A stretch of DNA of 64,000 nt from Geminisphaera colitermitum TAV2 (GTDB lineage: Bacteria > Verrucomicrobiota > Verrucomicrobiia > Opitutales > Opitutaceae), in NCBI RefSeq assembly GCF_000171235.2, contig NZ_ABEA03000188.1:1-64000 (forward strand), read 5' to 3'. Below are positions 8,617-17,174 of the stretch, piece after piece. The translations under genes were made by a program, and so were the position numbers. Positions within the stretch are counted from its first letter, which is position 1, and the number at the start of each line of letters is the position of its first letter. The notes beneath the pieces are model-generated. The model was not told the origin of the DNA. It did no database searches and saw nothing but the letters and a program-made list of their open reading frames with translations.

Positions 8617-10152
8617 TCAGCGTGCCCGACTGGCGACGCCGTTGGCGGTGATCGCCATCATCGCCTCTTCCATCACGCGAGCCGAACGCGATGGATCGAA
8701 CTTCGCCGCACAGAACGCTTGCACGCCATCGATGGCCTCGGCAGGCGTCCGGGCGTTCATGATGATGTCGCGGATGGGTGCCAGGTCTCCCCGGAGTGTT
8801 TTTGCCCACTCGGGCGCCGCAGTCTGGGCGATCGCATTGGTTGGGTCGATCAGAGGCGCTCCTGGCGACGCGAAGGCAACGAAGGGACCAGGGGCGGGGG
8901 CAGACGGCATGCGCTCGATCGGGAGGCCGATGCGTTCACTGATGGTTTCCAAGCCGGAATCCGCGATCCGAAGCCCGCCGGCGGCAAGCGAACTGATAAG
9001 CGAGCCCGTGGCCTCGGTTTCATCCGCCTCCAGCGATCCCCATACGGCCAGTGGCGCCCGGCCTCGGTAGCCATTGATGCGGAGGTATTGCGTGAAGAGT
9101 TGATGTCGCAGGGTGGCGGCCAGACGGCGGGCGTCGGACTGGCGCTTGTCCTGGCGTTTGCTGGCCTGGGCATCGGAGGTGCCGGAGTTCATGCCGGTGG
9201 CCTGCGCATCGGAACTGAGGGTTTCACCCAGGATCAGCTTTGATTTCTCGCGGTTGCACAGTTCGAGGAATGTCTGGTAGGCGGCGCCACTGTCGTTGGC
9301 GGCGGCCTGCTTGATTTCGACCTCGGTTTCCTTGCTAATGACGAGACCACCCATTTTCTGAGAAAACTGAAACGCCGACAACAGCACTGCGCGGGAATCA
9401 TCATCGGCCTGGTCATACTTGCCGACGAGGAAAGGGCCGCCGTAGCGATCAAGAAAGCGCGCCCACCAGTCACGATCCATCATGGAAAGCAACCACCAGA
9501 ACACGATCGAACGCATGGGACCGCCCCAGTTGTCGGGTAGTGAAAGTAGATGTCCCCGATGGATGATGTAGCGGCCTTCCTCGGGCTTTTGTCCTCCGGG
9601 GCCGACTGGCCAGCCTTCTGTGTTGGTGGGCAAAATCTCCAACTCCCCCGACGTGTAGGAAAGCAACTGGTAAGGAACGGACGTGAGTTCGGCCAACTCG
9701 TAACGCAGGCCCGGCTTCGAACTGAGGCGGAAGGTTTTTTCCAGAAGCGAAACCGGCCAGAGCACGGAATCCAACAAATGGGCGCAGGCGTTCTCCCATT
9801 TTGGATAATCGGCGATCATTGCTTCGATGACGGCGGCGGCGATGACATCATCGGGATTCTTTTTATCCCACGGCTGGATGCTGAGGGTGTCGCTGGTGAC
9901 GGCCTCTTTGCGATCGGCGAAGCGGCCCTGGAGGTGAGAATCGGATGCGATGATTTCCTGATAGAGCTGAAACAGCCGCGTCACGTCACCGCCCTCGGCG
10001 GCCCGGAAGGTGTCATGCACATCGTCCACGGTCAGCGTGGACGCGATTGAAGTGGGGATGGCGCGGTTGTTGAACAGCGTCACCCGGCGGAGAGGGAGCA
10101 GCGAAGCGAGGTAACGGCTAATGGCCTGAGCGCGTTCTTTGAGTGTAAGCAT
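8617..10152 (-). CDS. Portal protein, Mu gp29-like (DUF935)
   Basis: 511 aa, close to the Mu gp29 length. N-terminal features include TLTVDDVHDTFRAAEGGDV and LFQLYQEIIASDSHLQGRFADRK, typical of DUF935 portals, followed by a long alpha/beta body and a variable Ala-rich C-terminus. It forms the dodecameric DNA channel at the head vertex and docks the terminase. It is the last gene of the leftward operon and ends next to the presumed prophage left end, whereas in Mu it is followed directly by F. Here the F gene is 18 kb away on the other strand. Confidence 0.9.
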   Translation of the reverse strand: MLTLKERAQAISRYLASLLPLRRVTLFNNRAIPTSIASTLTVDDVHDTFRAAEGGDVTRLFQLYQEIIASDSHLQGRFADRKEAVTSDTLSIQPWDKKNPDDVIAAAVIEAMIADYPKWENACAHLLDSVLWPVSLLEKTFRLSSKPGLRYELAELTSVPYQLLSYTSGELEILPTNTEGWPVGPGGQKPEEGRYIIHRGHLLSLPDNWGGPMRSIVFWWLLSMMDRDWWARFLDRYGGPFLVGKYDQADDDSRAVLLSAFQFSQKMGGLVISKETEVEIKQAAANDSGAAYQTFLELCNREKSKLILGETLSSDAQATGMNSGTSDAQASKRQDKRQSDARRLAATLRHQLFTQYLRINGYRGRAPLAVWGSLEADETEATGSLISSLAAGGLRIADSGLETISERIGLPIERMPSAPAPGPFVAFASPGAPLIDPTNAIAQTAAPEWAKTLRGDLAPIRDIIMNARTPAEAIDGVQAFCAAKFDPSRSARVMEEAMMAITANGVASRAR

Positions 10153-10170
10153 GATGTGTGTGTCCTCTGG

Positions 10171-10914
10171 TTAGATGGGACGGATGATGCCGCCCCGTTT
10201 TTGAAATTTTTTCGCCCATGGATTGCGGACGCCGGCGCGCACCGCGCCGCGGTTGACGCCGAGGGTGCCGGTTGGAGCGCCATGCGCATCCGCCCGGCCG
10301 GATTTCGACATGAGGGCATGCAGGGCGAGTTTGCCGCCGTCCCACACGTCGCCGTGTCCGCCGTCCTCCGCGATTGCCGCCACGAAACTGCCGCGATCCC
10401 GCGACACGAGGCGGATGTCAGTCTTGATCCATTCGCATGGCGGGAGCGCAAGGTATCCGTCCTCGATTGTATTGGTAAATAAATTACCAAGATAGGACTT
10501 CATCGTCATGCTCTCGCCCATGTGCTCGATCGTCTCGCTGGCGACGACAAGTTCCACCGGGACGAGTCCGGCAAACTCACGTCGCAGTTGCGCGGCGAAG
10601 AAGCGTTCGCTGGTCGCGTCGATGCAGAGCCGCCTTGCCCGCAGGCCATGCGGGAGTCCGGTCAAAATCGTGCGAAGGATTGCCTTGGTGACGGCGGGAT
10701 CAGCCGTTTTCCACCGCAACACGAGCCGCATGTAGTAGCTCAGCGCCACTTGCTGGCAGACGGACAACGAACTGGGGTTGCTCTTGTCCTTGGTCGTGGT
10801 GGCGATGTCCAAGCCCAGACCGATGCGCGGATGTTCCGGCGAAAAACAGCTCTGCCAATCCACCGGAAGAATGTCGGCGACGTTGACGGTTTTAACTCGG
10901 CGGGACGGCTTCAT
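10171..10914 (-). CDS. Terminase large subunit, nuclease part (split gene)
   Basis: 247 aa from the ATG at 10914, which overlaps the upstream stop as ATGA; the longer ORF in the track is not needed. Acidic nuclease-type motifs are visible: GLGLDIATTTKDKSN near the N-terminus, CIDATSERFF in the middle, and HGDVWDGGKLALHA at the end. This is the order expected for the RNase H-like C-terminal domain of Mu gp28 terminases. The ATPase domain is on a separate gene (11126-12058), with a 72-codon gene between them. The two presumably reassemble into one packaging motor. Confidence 0.8.
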   Translation of the reverse strand: MKPSRRVKTVNVADILPVDWQSCFSPEHPRIGLGLDIATTTKDKSNPSSLSVCQQVALSYYMRLVLRWKTADPAVTKAILRTILTGLPHGLRARRLCIDATSERFFAAQLRREFAGLVPVELVVASETIEHMGESMTMKSYLGNLFTNTIEDGYLALPPCEWIKTDIRLVSRDRGSFVAAIAEDGGHGDVWDGGKLALHALMSKSGRADAHGAPTGTLGVNRGAVRAGVRNPWAKKFQKRGGIIRPI

Positions 10915-11129
10915 GCGAGGGGCGGACGATGGGGGTTGGCTTTGTTGACCCAGGCTTTGCGGCAACGCATCCGGCGATAGCGTTGGCGTTTGAACAGTAG
11001 GTTGAGCACGTCGAAACGGGCACGATCCAGCTTGTCCATCCACGCCACCCAGCCGTGATCTTCGTCGGGAGGTGCGGACTTGAGCAGGTGGCAGTAACGG
11101 ACAACTGCGCGATCGAGTTTCGTGATCAT
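10911..11129 (-). CDS. Small basic protein between the two terminase halves
   Basis: 72 aa, highly basic, with LLFKRQRYRRMRCRKAWVNKA near the C-terminus. It overlaps both neighbours by ATGA, so all three are translationally coupled. I do not recognise the family. It could be a linker or adaptor that joins the terminase halves, or a small DNA-binding protein. It is not a homing endonuclease by length or motif. Confidence 0.7.
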   Translation of the reverse strand: MITKLDRAVVRYCHLLKSAPPDEDHGWVAWMDKLDRARFDVLNLLFKRQRYRRMRCRKAWVNKANPHRPPLA

Positions 11130-12058
11130 TCCACTACTGCCTCCGTGATGTTGGCTCCGACGCAGGTGCCCTTGCCGAGCGCCATGGCGCGACCAATGGC
11201 CATTAGGCTGACGGCGGCCGTGCCACCCGCGATGAACTTCAGGCCGTAGTTGCGATCCCAGGCCGTCTTGTCGAAGGCCAGCGCCCGGTGTTGTTCAGGC
11301 GTGATCTTCTCGCCCGTGTCGGGATGGTGCATTAACACACCAGCAAGCGCGGCATCCCAAGCATCCACCCGGTGGATCATCAGACCGTAGTCTGATTTGT
11401 AAAAATTGCCCGCCGCGTTGGGAGTGAACTCCGTGCCCTCCGGCGGCAAAAGCATCTCGTAGGAATAGTGCTTGTCGTCGGGCGGCGGCGTGGTGGCGAG
11501 GCGGAGACGGAATTGCGGGTTCGACTCCATGAACGGCTCGATCGCTTCGAGGACTTCCTGACAATTCGGCCACCGTCCAAACTCGTCGCCGATGATGTGT
11601 CCTGTCCAGCCGACCGCCGTGTTTGGATTCGGCGCGATCACACGCGTGCGACTGCACGTCGTGCGATCATGCCACAACTTCGCCTCCAGTTTGGAATGCT
11701 CGAACAGATCGCAGAAACCGTCGAAGTCGATGTCGTCGGCGTTGGTCTCCAGCTTCAGTGCATTCGCTGCCGCTACCGCCTTGAGCTTCGCCAGATGATC
11801 GCGCCACGACTGCGCCTCCTTCACGATAATTTCCGTGCCCAGTGCAATGGCCGCCGAAATGATCGACGTGAGCACACCCGGCGTCTCCATCATCCAATCC
11901 AGCGCCTCGTTGCTCAACAAATAGCTCTTCCCTCCCTGCCTTCGCCACACGTAACCGAGACGGCGCAGTGGATGTCGAAACCCAGCCCTCTGGTACGCAC
12001 GAAACGGCACCACACCAGTCTGGGGGGGAGAGGGGGGGCTTGTTTTAGCCTTACCCAT
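11126..12058 (-). CDS. Terminase large subunit, ATPase part (split gene)
   Basis: 310 aa from the ATG at 12058; a start 8 codons upstream is also possible. A Walker A-like RRQGGKSY occurs ~40 residues in and a Walker B HIIGDEFGRW around residue 155. A coupling-motif-like RLATTPPPDD follows. This matches the ATPase half of Mu gp28-type terminases, but the reading frame stops before the nuclease domain. The start lies within the end of the DUF3486 gene, again suggesting coupling. Confidence 0.85.
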   Translation of the reverse strand: MGKAKTSPPSPPQTGVVPFRAYQRAGFRHPLRRLGYVWRRQGGKSYLLSNEALDWMMETPGVLTSIISAAIALGTEIIVKEAQSWRDHLAKLKAVAAANALKLETNADDIDFDGFCDLFEHSKLEAKLWHDRTTCSRTRVIAPNPNTAVGWTGHIIGDEFGRWPNCQEVLEAIEPFMESNPQFRLRLATTPPPDDKHYSYEMLLPPEGTEFTPNAAGNFYKSDYGLMIHRVDAWDAALAGVLMHHPDTGEKITPEQHRALAFDKTAWDRNYGLKFIAGGTAAVSLMAIGRAMALGKGTCVGANITEAVVE

Positions 12059-12746
12059 TACTTGCCTCCTCCACCGGACCAAACATGTGCAAGCGCAATT
12101 GTTCCACCTTCACCGCCGGCTTCGCCTTGCCTTCGGCGATTTCCGCCGCCTTCCGGTCGGAATAAAATTTCAAAAACATCTCCGCCGTCGCCCGCTGCAC
12201 CTTGATTTCCTCCAATGCCAGCTTGCGATCATTCTGCGCCAGTCGCCGCTCATTTTGCTCGATTGTCCGCTCCGACATCCGCGCCTTCTTTGCGTCCGCC
12301 TGACTCTTTTGCAGCCGGGCGAGCGCATCCACAAGGCCGAGGTAGGTGCCCGGTTTTTTCGACAACAGTTTTTTCTGTGCCTCCACATCCAAGCTTTCGA
12401 AAATCATGAGGAGTTGGCCGCCGGCGATGGCCGTGGCGCCCTCCGTAGTGCTTCCGCCGCTACGCTCCGCGAGGGCCAGCGAGTAGTCCGCGAGCCCCTT
12501 GGTGCGGTCGAGTTGTTCGCGTCGCTCGCGCCATTCCTTGTAGCCGCCTTGCCGCCACTCGCTGAGATTTTGTGCGGAGATGGGTTCCTCGCCAAAATAC
12601 TCGTCCAACACCGACAATACCTCCGGCAGCGTGTGCAGCCAGGCGATGATGCGCGGGCCTGGCTCGCCATCGTCCAGACGACGATTGACCTCGTTGCGGA
12701 TAACGAGGGGCAGACGGGCGATCTTACCGGTGCGGGCGGTGGTCAT
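12051..12746 (-). CDS. Mu gp27-like small terminase subunit (DUF3486)
   Basis: 231 aa from MTTARTGKIARLP, a start that forms an ATGA overlap with the stop of the outer spanin gene. The family pattern IARLPLVIRNEVNRRLDDGE and later ISAQNLSEWRQGGYKEW is typical of DUF3486, the DNA-recognition subunit of Mu-type terminases. The middle and C-terminal parts form long charged helices suited to oligomerisation. It lies directly upstream of the ATPase half of the large subunit, as in Mu. Confidence 0.88.
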   Translation of the reverse strand: MTTARTGKIARLPLVIRNEVNRRLDDGEPGPRIIAWLHTLPEVLSVLDEYFGEEPISAQNLSEWRQGGYKEWRERREQLDRTKGLADYSLALAERSGGSTTEGATAIAGGQLLMIFESLDVEAQKKLLSKKPGTYLGLVDALARLQKSQADAKKARMSERTIEQNERRLAQNDRKLALEEIKVQRATAEMFLKFYSDRKAAEIAEGKAKPAVKVEQLRLHMFGPVEEASNG

Positions 12747-13018
12747 TGTTTGTTGCGTTCTTCCGCCAAGGCGGCGGCGAGTGCCCAAACTTCGCGCTCG
12801 CGCGCGGCGTAGCGCTCGCCCGAGTGCCAGAGTTCATCCACTTGCGGTGTGTATAGACCTTCCGCTGTCTGGATTGGCCTTCCGGCGCGGAGATGCAAGA
12901 TGGGCGGCTGATAGAGCGTCCGCTGCGACGCGGCGCTTGACGAGCAGCCGCTCATGCAGGCGATCGGCACGCTCGTGATCAGCAGCAGCAGTGCTGCGGC
13001 GTAGAGTTGTGATTTCAT
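12743..13018 (-). CDS. Rz1-like outer-membrane spanin lipoprotein
   Basis: 91 aa from MKSQLYAAALLLLITSVPIA. A lipoprotein signal is seen, with Cys residues at ACMSGC. It is embedded out of frame in the end of the Rz-like gene (12834-13124), the classical overlapping Rz/Rz1 layout. The outer spanin pairs with the inner spanin to fuse inner and outer membranes at lysis. Because it is read in a different frame from Rz, the pair is easily missed by automatic annotation. Confidence 0.7.
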   Translation of the reverse strand: MKSQLYAAALLLLITSVPIACMSGCSSSAASQRTLYQPPILHLRAGRPIQTAEGLYTPQVDELWHSGERYAAREREVWALAAALAEERNKQ

Positions 13019-13124
13019 TTTCGAGGGCTTCGCATTCTCTCTCGATGCGGTCAGGGTAGCGCAGCGCATAGATATAAAGCGCGGCCGCAGCCGCGCGAAA
13101 AAACCATTCGAGCGCACCCCACAT
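12834..13124 (-). CDS. Rz-like inner-membrane spanin
   Basis: 96 aa with an N-terminal membrane anchor (ALEWFFRAAAAALYIYAL) and then a charged coiled coil (RIERECEALENEITTLRR and onward), the architecture of i-spanins. It overlaps the Rz1-like lipoprotein gene in another frame and follows the holin-like gene by 12 bp. Assigned by architecture and neighbours rather than by strong sequence similarity. Confidence 0.65.
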   Translation of the reverse strand: MWGALEWFFRAAAAALYIYALRYPDRIERECEALENEITTLRRSTAAADHERADRLHERLLVKRRVAADALSAAHLASPRRKANPDSGRSIHTASG

Positions 13125-13136
13125 CGTTGCCGGTGG

Positions 13137-13337
13137 TTAGTTGTCGGTGGTGGTGTCGCTGACTTTTTCGCCGCTCTTTTTGCGAGCGACGATAACCCAG
13201 ATGACACCGACGAGAGTGGCGGCCGCGCCGGCGCCCGTGACGATTTCCGTGCTGGTAGCCAGCCCGGAGCTGGTGAGAAAGCCGCCCCCGAAAGTGAGGA
13301 CTTGCTGAATGAGTTTGATGATCGTGTCTTTGCTCAT
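13137..13337 (-). CDS. Holin-like small membrane protein
   Basis: 66 aa with two hydrophobic segments (QVLTFGGGFLTSSGLA and AAATLVGVIWVIVARKK) and a charged tail, placed directly before the spanin pair. This suggests a class II-like holin that permeabilises the inner membrane. No endolysin gene is recognisable in this operon; it may be among the lost right-end genes or one of the unknown ORFs. Confidence 0.6.
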   Translation of the reverse strand: MSKDTIIKLIQQVLTFGGGFLTSSGLATSTEIVTGAGAAATLVGVIWVIVARKKSGEKVSDTTTDN

Positions 13338-13455
13338 GGTATTGTATTTTTACTTACGTTGGGAACCGCCGGGGACGCACCGTTCCCCGGCGGGTTATGT
13401 TTTCTGACGATCCCGCGTGGCACTGCGGTGCGCACGGCGTCACGCGGAAGAGGAG

Positions 13456-13725
13456 TCATGGGCAGGCCGCCACGCCGGCGGCCGTGGCCTGGTAGTGGAG
13501 GACGCCGGTCACCGGATCGGGGATGGAGGTGATGAGGCCGCGGCGGAAAAGAGCGTCGATTTCCTTGTTGGCATCCTCCGCACTTGGTTCGAAATCCAAA
13601 ACCTTGCTGCGGATCACGCGGCGCGTCAGTGCCTCGGCGGGGAGTGCCACCGTGCGGGCGGCGGTCAGTTCGGAGAGGAGCGCGGTGCGCAGATCGTTGC
13701 GCTGGCTGGTGGTGATCAGGCTCAT
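13456..13725 (-). CDS. Small phage protein with winged-helix character
   Basis: 89 aa from MSLITTSQRNDLRTALLSEL. The segment PAEALTRRVIRSKVLDFEPS and IDALFRRGLITSIPDPVTGVLHYQ looks like a winged helix with a beta hairpin. It sits in the leftward lysis/packaging operon between the coiled-coil membrane protein and the holin-like gene. No function assigned. Confidence 0.6.
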   Translation of the reverse strand: MSLITTSQRNDLRTALLSELTAARTVALPAEALTRRVIRSKVLDFEPSAEDANKEIDALFRRGLITSIPDPVTGVLHYQATAAGVAACP

Positions 13726-13741
13726 GGTTCGGGTGGGTGGG

Positions 13742-14131
13742 TCAGGTGCGTTGGTTGCGTTCGATGGCGCCCTCAATGCGGCCCAAGGCGCGCTCCATCG
13801 TCTGGAAGTTGCGGTTGAAGGAGGACTGCACGGCTTCGATCCGTTTATACACGCCGTTGATCAGGTCGTCGGTCTGCTTGCGTTGCTCCGCCGCCTCCCT
13901 GTCCTGTTTTTCCACCAGTGCGGCGTGCTGTTCTTTCAGCGCCTTCAAGTCGGCTTCGATCCGGCTCAGGTCGGCATCCACCGGCGGACGCCGGCGGAAA
14001 TATGCCCAGACGGACAAGGCCAGCGCCGCGATCGACAGCGACGAGATGAGCCCCGTTTGAAACTCAGATGTGAGCGGCGTGGGCTGGCTGGAGGCAAACA
14101 GGGCAAGGCTGGAAAAGTCGGCGGGCGGCAT
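13742..14131 (-). CDS. Membrane-anchored coiled-coil protein (DUF2730-like)
   Basis: 129 aa from the internal ATG at 14131. One membrane helix (LISSLSIAALALSVWAYF) is followed by a long coiled coil (LSRIEADLKALKEQHAALVEKQ and on), as in DUF2730 proteins of Mu-like phages (Mu gp25 region). It lies just downstream of a strong terminator, so it is likely the first gene of the lysis/packaging transcript. Confidence 0.65.
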   Translation of the reverse strand: MPPADFSSLALFASSQPTPLTSEFQTGLISSLSIAALALSVWAYFRRRPPVDADLSRIEADLKALKEQHAALVEKQDREAAEQRKQTDDLINGVYKRIEAVQSSFNRNFQTMERALGRIEGAIERNQRT

Positions 14132-14148
14132 GCCCGCGCATTCTGCCC

Positions 14149-14181
14149 AAAACAAAGCCCCACGGCTAAAGGCCGTGGGGC
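14149..14181 (-). terminator. Rho-independent terminator of the three-Cys gene pair
   Basis: On the minus strand GCCCCACGG, a 7-nt loop, CCGTGGGGC and then TTTGTTTT form a strong hairpin plus U-rich tail. It lies after the tcmP-like gene and before the next operon, so the three-Cys pair is its own transcription unit. Confidence 0.8.
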
Positions 14182-14209
14182 CGGTGGGGAGGATGACGCG
14201 GGAGAATGT

Positions 14210-15118
14210 CTAAGTCCAAACGGGGTCTTGAGACGGAAAAGAAAGAGCAAGTGTTTTCACCCAATCGCATTCCTCCTGTGTCACCAATGTCCCCAACGCT
14301 TCGGTTCCATTGTAAGCGCGACTCATGAGTTGTGGGGCTGCATCATGGTCCGTCCCATGGATCATGTAGAACATCACCTTGGAACTCTTTGCATCTTCGT
14401 AGATGGGATAATAATTGGCATGTTTGTAGCCTAGTTCCTGTTTGAATCGTTCAACCAACATCCACGGACGATCTTTGCGCTTTGCCTGCACAAAAGGACG
14501 CCAATCTTCCAACCCCGTCCACCTCTTCAGAACAACATCAGGATTCTTTAGATTTTTGGTGCAACGTTCAAACCACCATGATGGGAGAAAGTAAAAAATC
14601 TCAACTTTGTGACCAGCTTGTTTATGCTGGGCAACCGCCTGCACCGTCGCCCAGTCGCATTCCGTAGTGCGTTGATCGAGAAGGCAGAACGTTGCCATTT
14701 TTTCCTTGGTCGGATTTGCCGCCAAATAACGCGGCAGTTCCGTGTTGCTGTCACCAGCGACAATATCAACAGGACGGTTGTCGCCTTTCGCCTCTGCCTC
14801 TTTTAGCTCACGGAGACAGGCAAGTCCTTTTTGGCCAATCTCACAGAGGGTGAATTTTCGGAACCATTTTGGTGTCATTTCCAGCACTTGCTTGGCAGCC
14901 CACGATGATTCCCTATTCTCATTTTGGGGGCCGGCAAATGCATCAATGTAGTATCCGTGATGTGTGATCATCACGAATAGCTTCAGGTAACGCTGAATCA
15001 ACTGCGCCTTGCTTGCCGTCCAAACTCGCCTTTGCAGTGTGCTTACCCAGACGGGAAGAGGGCGAGTCGGGTATTTGTTAATATCAAAGAGGCACCCATC
15101 TGCATCTGGATCGGTCAT
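14210..15118 (-). CDS. tcmP: Three-Cys-motif partner protein TcmP
   Basis: 302 aa. Recognised by KAQLIQRYLKLFVMITHHGYYIDAFAGP near the N-terminus (GxYxDxFAGP-type motif) together with FCLLDQRTTECDWATVQ and the adjoining DUF5131 gene, its usual partner. The N-terminal segment resembles a methyltransferase-like Rossmann start, but the family function is not established. It overlaps the partner gene by ATGA and is followed by its own terminator, which looks like a moron cassette between repressor region and late genes. Confidence 0.8.
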   Translation of the reverse strand: MTDPDADGCLFDINKYPTRPLPVWVSTLQRRVWTASKAQLIQRYLKLFVMITHHGYYIDAFAGPQNENRESSWAAKQVLEMTPKWFRKFTLCEIGQKGLACLRELKEAEAKGDNRPVDIVAGDSNTELPRYLAANPTKEKMATFCLLDQRTTECDWATVQAVAQHKQAGHKVEIFYFLPSWWFERCTKNLKNPDVVLKRWTGLEDWRPFVQAKRKDRPWMLVERFKQELGYKHANYYPIYEDAKSSKVMFYMIHGTDHDAAPQLMSRAYNGTEALGTLVTQEECDWVKTLALSFPSQDPVWT

Positions 15119-15957
15119 GCCATGGCAGGAAGCCCATCATAGACCTCACCGTCAAGCAAACGACCAGCATCTTTCTTCCCTAACGGTGCCATGGGTATGG
15201 CGGTTCCGTCATGAGATTTCACGGCAACCACCCCCTTGATGCTCTCTTCGATAATTTCAATTGGTGCCCAGTGCCCCCACTGTTTGAAATGGAAAGCTAT
15301 ATCGTATTCCTCAGCGGCATCACGCAGCCCCCGTGCCCAATCAGGGTGCATGGGACGTGATTTGGCCCCACTTTCTCCACCAGCAATGATCCAAGAAATA
15401 GGAGAGGATTTATTTCCCTTTACCCACTTGGAAATGTCAACCGGACCCAAAAGAGGCTCACAGCTAAGAAAGCGCACTTTGGCTGGGTTTTCCAAAAGAT
15501 GAGGGATGCGCAAGTCAGCGTAGCGTTGATTTTCTACGGTTGTTCCAAGCCAGACATTGTCTGGCCAGAGATCGCCCCACGGGGCGAGACGCTTAACAAG
15601 CTGGGGACGTTTGGTGAGAAGAAGCCAGTCGAGCATTGGGGTCTCAGCTATGAGTCCCCACAGTCGCTCACGACTGCTATCTAGATCCCGGCGATTTTCA
15701 AAAACGTCGGCCATTGATGCACAAAACACCCGCGCCCGCTCATTGGCAACAACGGCATCCGCATGCCACCGTAACGGTTCCTTCCAGTGGTTGTCGGAGA
15801 AAAAGCGGCGGGCCGCCTTGGCCCCCCAAACATCCTCGCCCACTCGCTTCGCCCATGACTCGGCATAGCAATGATCGCATGCGGGAGACACCTTGGCGCA
15901 TCCCCACCAAGGGTTAAATGTATGATGAGTCCACTCGATCTGTGAGTTCTTGCCCAT
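15115..15957 (-). CDS. Phage Gp37/Gp68-like three-Cys protein (DUF5131)
   Basis: 280 aa from MGKNSQIEWTHHTFNPWWGC; the ATG 13 codons upstream is less likely. The motif CAKVSPACDHCYAE contains a CxxxxxxCxxC cluster like that of radical-SAM-related DUF5131 proteins. LLLTKRPQLV, VWLGTTVENQ and IIAGGESGAKSRPMHPDW are family hallmarks. It is paired with TcmP. Known family members are carried by phages and genomic islands; the biochemical role is unsettled. Confidence 0.85.
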   Translation of the reverse strand: MGKNSQIEWTHHTFNPWWGCAKVSPACDHCYAESWAKRVGEDVWGAKAARRFFSDNHWKEPLRWHADAVVANERARVFCASMADVFENRRDLDSSRERLWGLIAETPMLDWLLLTKRPQLVKRLAPWGDLWPDNVWLGTTVENQRYADLRIPHLLENPAKVRFLSCEPLLGPVDISKWVKGNKSSPISWIIAGGESGAKSRPMHPDWARGLRDAAEEYDIAFHFKQWGHWAPIEIIEESIKGVVAVKSHDGTAIPMAPLGKKDAGRLLDGEVYDGLPAMA

Positions 15958-16063
15958 GATCAAAACAATATCGTGCGCATCCAACCCAAGGCGCAATCAC
16001 GTTAGTTGAAATCCTGCGCGCAAAAAGCTTCACTGTAGGACGCATGACGCAGTCTGTGTCGAG

Positions 16064-16825
16064 TTATCTCCCGGAATCGCTGGTCCTTGCCGCCCTCAAC
16101 CGCAACACCGCCTTCTGCTCGCTCGTCGTGTAGCGGGGGATCGTCATCCCGGCGCCAAGCGTGTTGGTGTAGGAATAGATGCCATCGGGCCACAGCAACT
16201 TATTGACGGATTGCCCGTCCACGAGACCGGATGTGTCGCACTCAACAAAAATACGGTCAACCCAACGGCTCTCTCGCATTGTTTCGGTTTCGGTCCATGT
16301 GTAGGTAACCATTTTGTGAGAATCCAACCCAATGCCCTTACCCTTGGCGGACTGTATCGCCTGCGTTGTCTTGGGTGGACCATAATAAACAACCCCCTTG
16401 GCCAGAATGCCGCCCGGCACCACCTGCAACACCTCAAGCGTTCCGGCATGGGCAAGCTTTCGGCATTCCTCTAAATCCGCCTTGGCTTGTTCCTTTTCTC
16501 GGGAAGCTCGGACCCTCGCCTGCGTTTCCTTCTCATGTGTTTTTGCTACCTCCGGATCGTAGCCGTATTGCTTTTGGAGAGCGTCGGGCATCAGGTGCCA
16601 CTCCACCGTGGTCACCCCTCCCTCGTGTTTCACCACGGCGGCGGCAGGCGTGCTCGTGATGATCCGGGCGGACTTGAGCACACGACCATCCAAGAGGGTG
16701 ATGTCGGGGCGCTCACTGGCGGCGGGGACGACAGCCGGGGTGGCGGGGGAGGGTTCGGTAGCGATGGCTACGCCGACAGTGGCAACGCATGCCATGCCGA
16801 GAGTCAGGAGGCGAAGAGAGTTCAT
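16064..16825 (-). CDS. Secreted protein of unknown function
   Basis: 253 aa with a clear signal peptide (LRLLTLGMACVATVGVAIATEP). The mature part has a beta-rich segment around ITLLDGRVLKSARIITSTPAAAVVKH, then a charged helix and the segment GVVYYGPPKTTQAIQ. SLA-like or TPR domains are not evident. Similar small beta modules occur in secreted Verrucomicrobiota proteins (impression only). In a temperate phage it may be a lysogenic-conversion gene. Confidence 0.65.
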   Translation of the reverse strand: MNSLRLLTLGMACVATVGVAIATEPSPATPAVVPAASERPDITLLDGRVLKSARIITSTPAAAVVKHEGGVTTVEWHLMPDALQKQYGYDPEVAKTHEKETQARVRASREKEQAKADLEECRKLAHAGTLEVLQVVPGGILAKGVVYYGPPKTTQAIQSAKGKGIGLDSHKMVTYTWTETETMRESRWVDRIFVECDTSGLVDGQSVNKLLWPDGIYSYTNTLGAGMTIPRYTTSEQKAVLRLRAARTSDSGR

Positions 16826-16875
16826 GACGATTAGCTGGAGAGGGAATGGCTTCTGGTAGAAAAAAGCGGGCTGGA

Positions 16876-17142
16876 TCAGGCGGCAGGCTCCTGACCGCTG
16901 ATGCGCACGAGCTGACGCAGTAGCTCCAACTGCTGTTCTGCATGGGTATCCGTGTCGCGTTCAAAAATCATGTAGTGCACCTCCCGGCGAAAGAGGAGCA
17001 TCGAGCGGCGCGTTTCGTGGATGGTGCGGGCTAGTTTGAACCCCGCTTTAGCGGCGTCATCCAGCTTTCGCTGGAGCTTGCTCTGACTAAGGTTACCGGT
17101 GAAAAAACCGGTCGTGAGTTCTGAAACGGCGTATTCTTTCAT
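16876..17142 (-). CDS. Small DUF4177-like protein
   Basis: 88 aa from MKEYAVSELTTGFFTGNLSQ. It shows the DUF4177 pattern of a leading beta strand, LQRKLDDAAKAGFKLARTIHE, and a C-terminal strand HYMIFERD. Function is unknown. It lies 33 bp after the repressor gene and so is likely expressed in the lysogen. Confidence 0.65.
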   Translation of the reverse strand: MKEYAVSELTTGFFTGNLSQSKLQRKLDDAAKAGFKLARTIHETRRSMLLFRREVHYMIFERDTDTHAEQQLELLRQLVRISGQEPAA

Positions 17143-17174
17143 GGTGGTAGTGGGTTGAAGGAAATGACTAGGGA

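Noticed and set aside
10915-11043. Upstream extension of the terminase nuclease ORF (to 11043)
   Set aside because: It runs antiparallel in frame through the 72-codon coupled gene; the ATG at 10914 with ATGA overlap is better.
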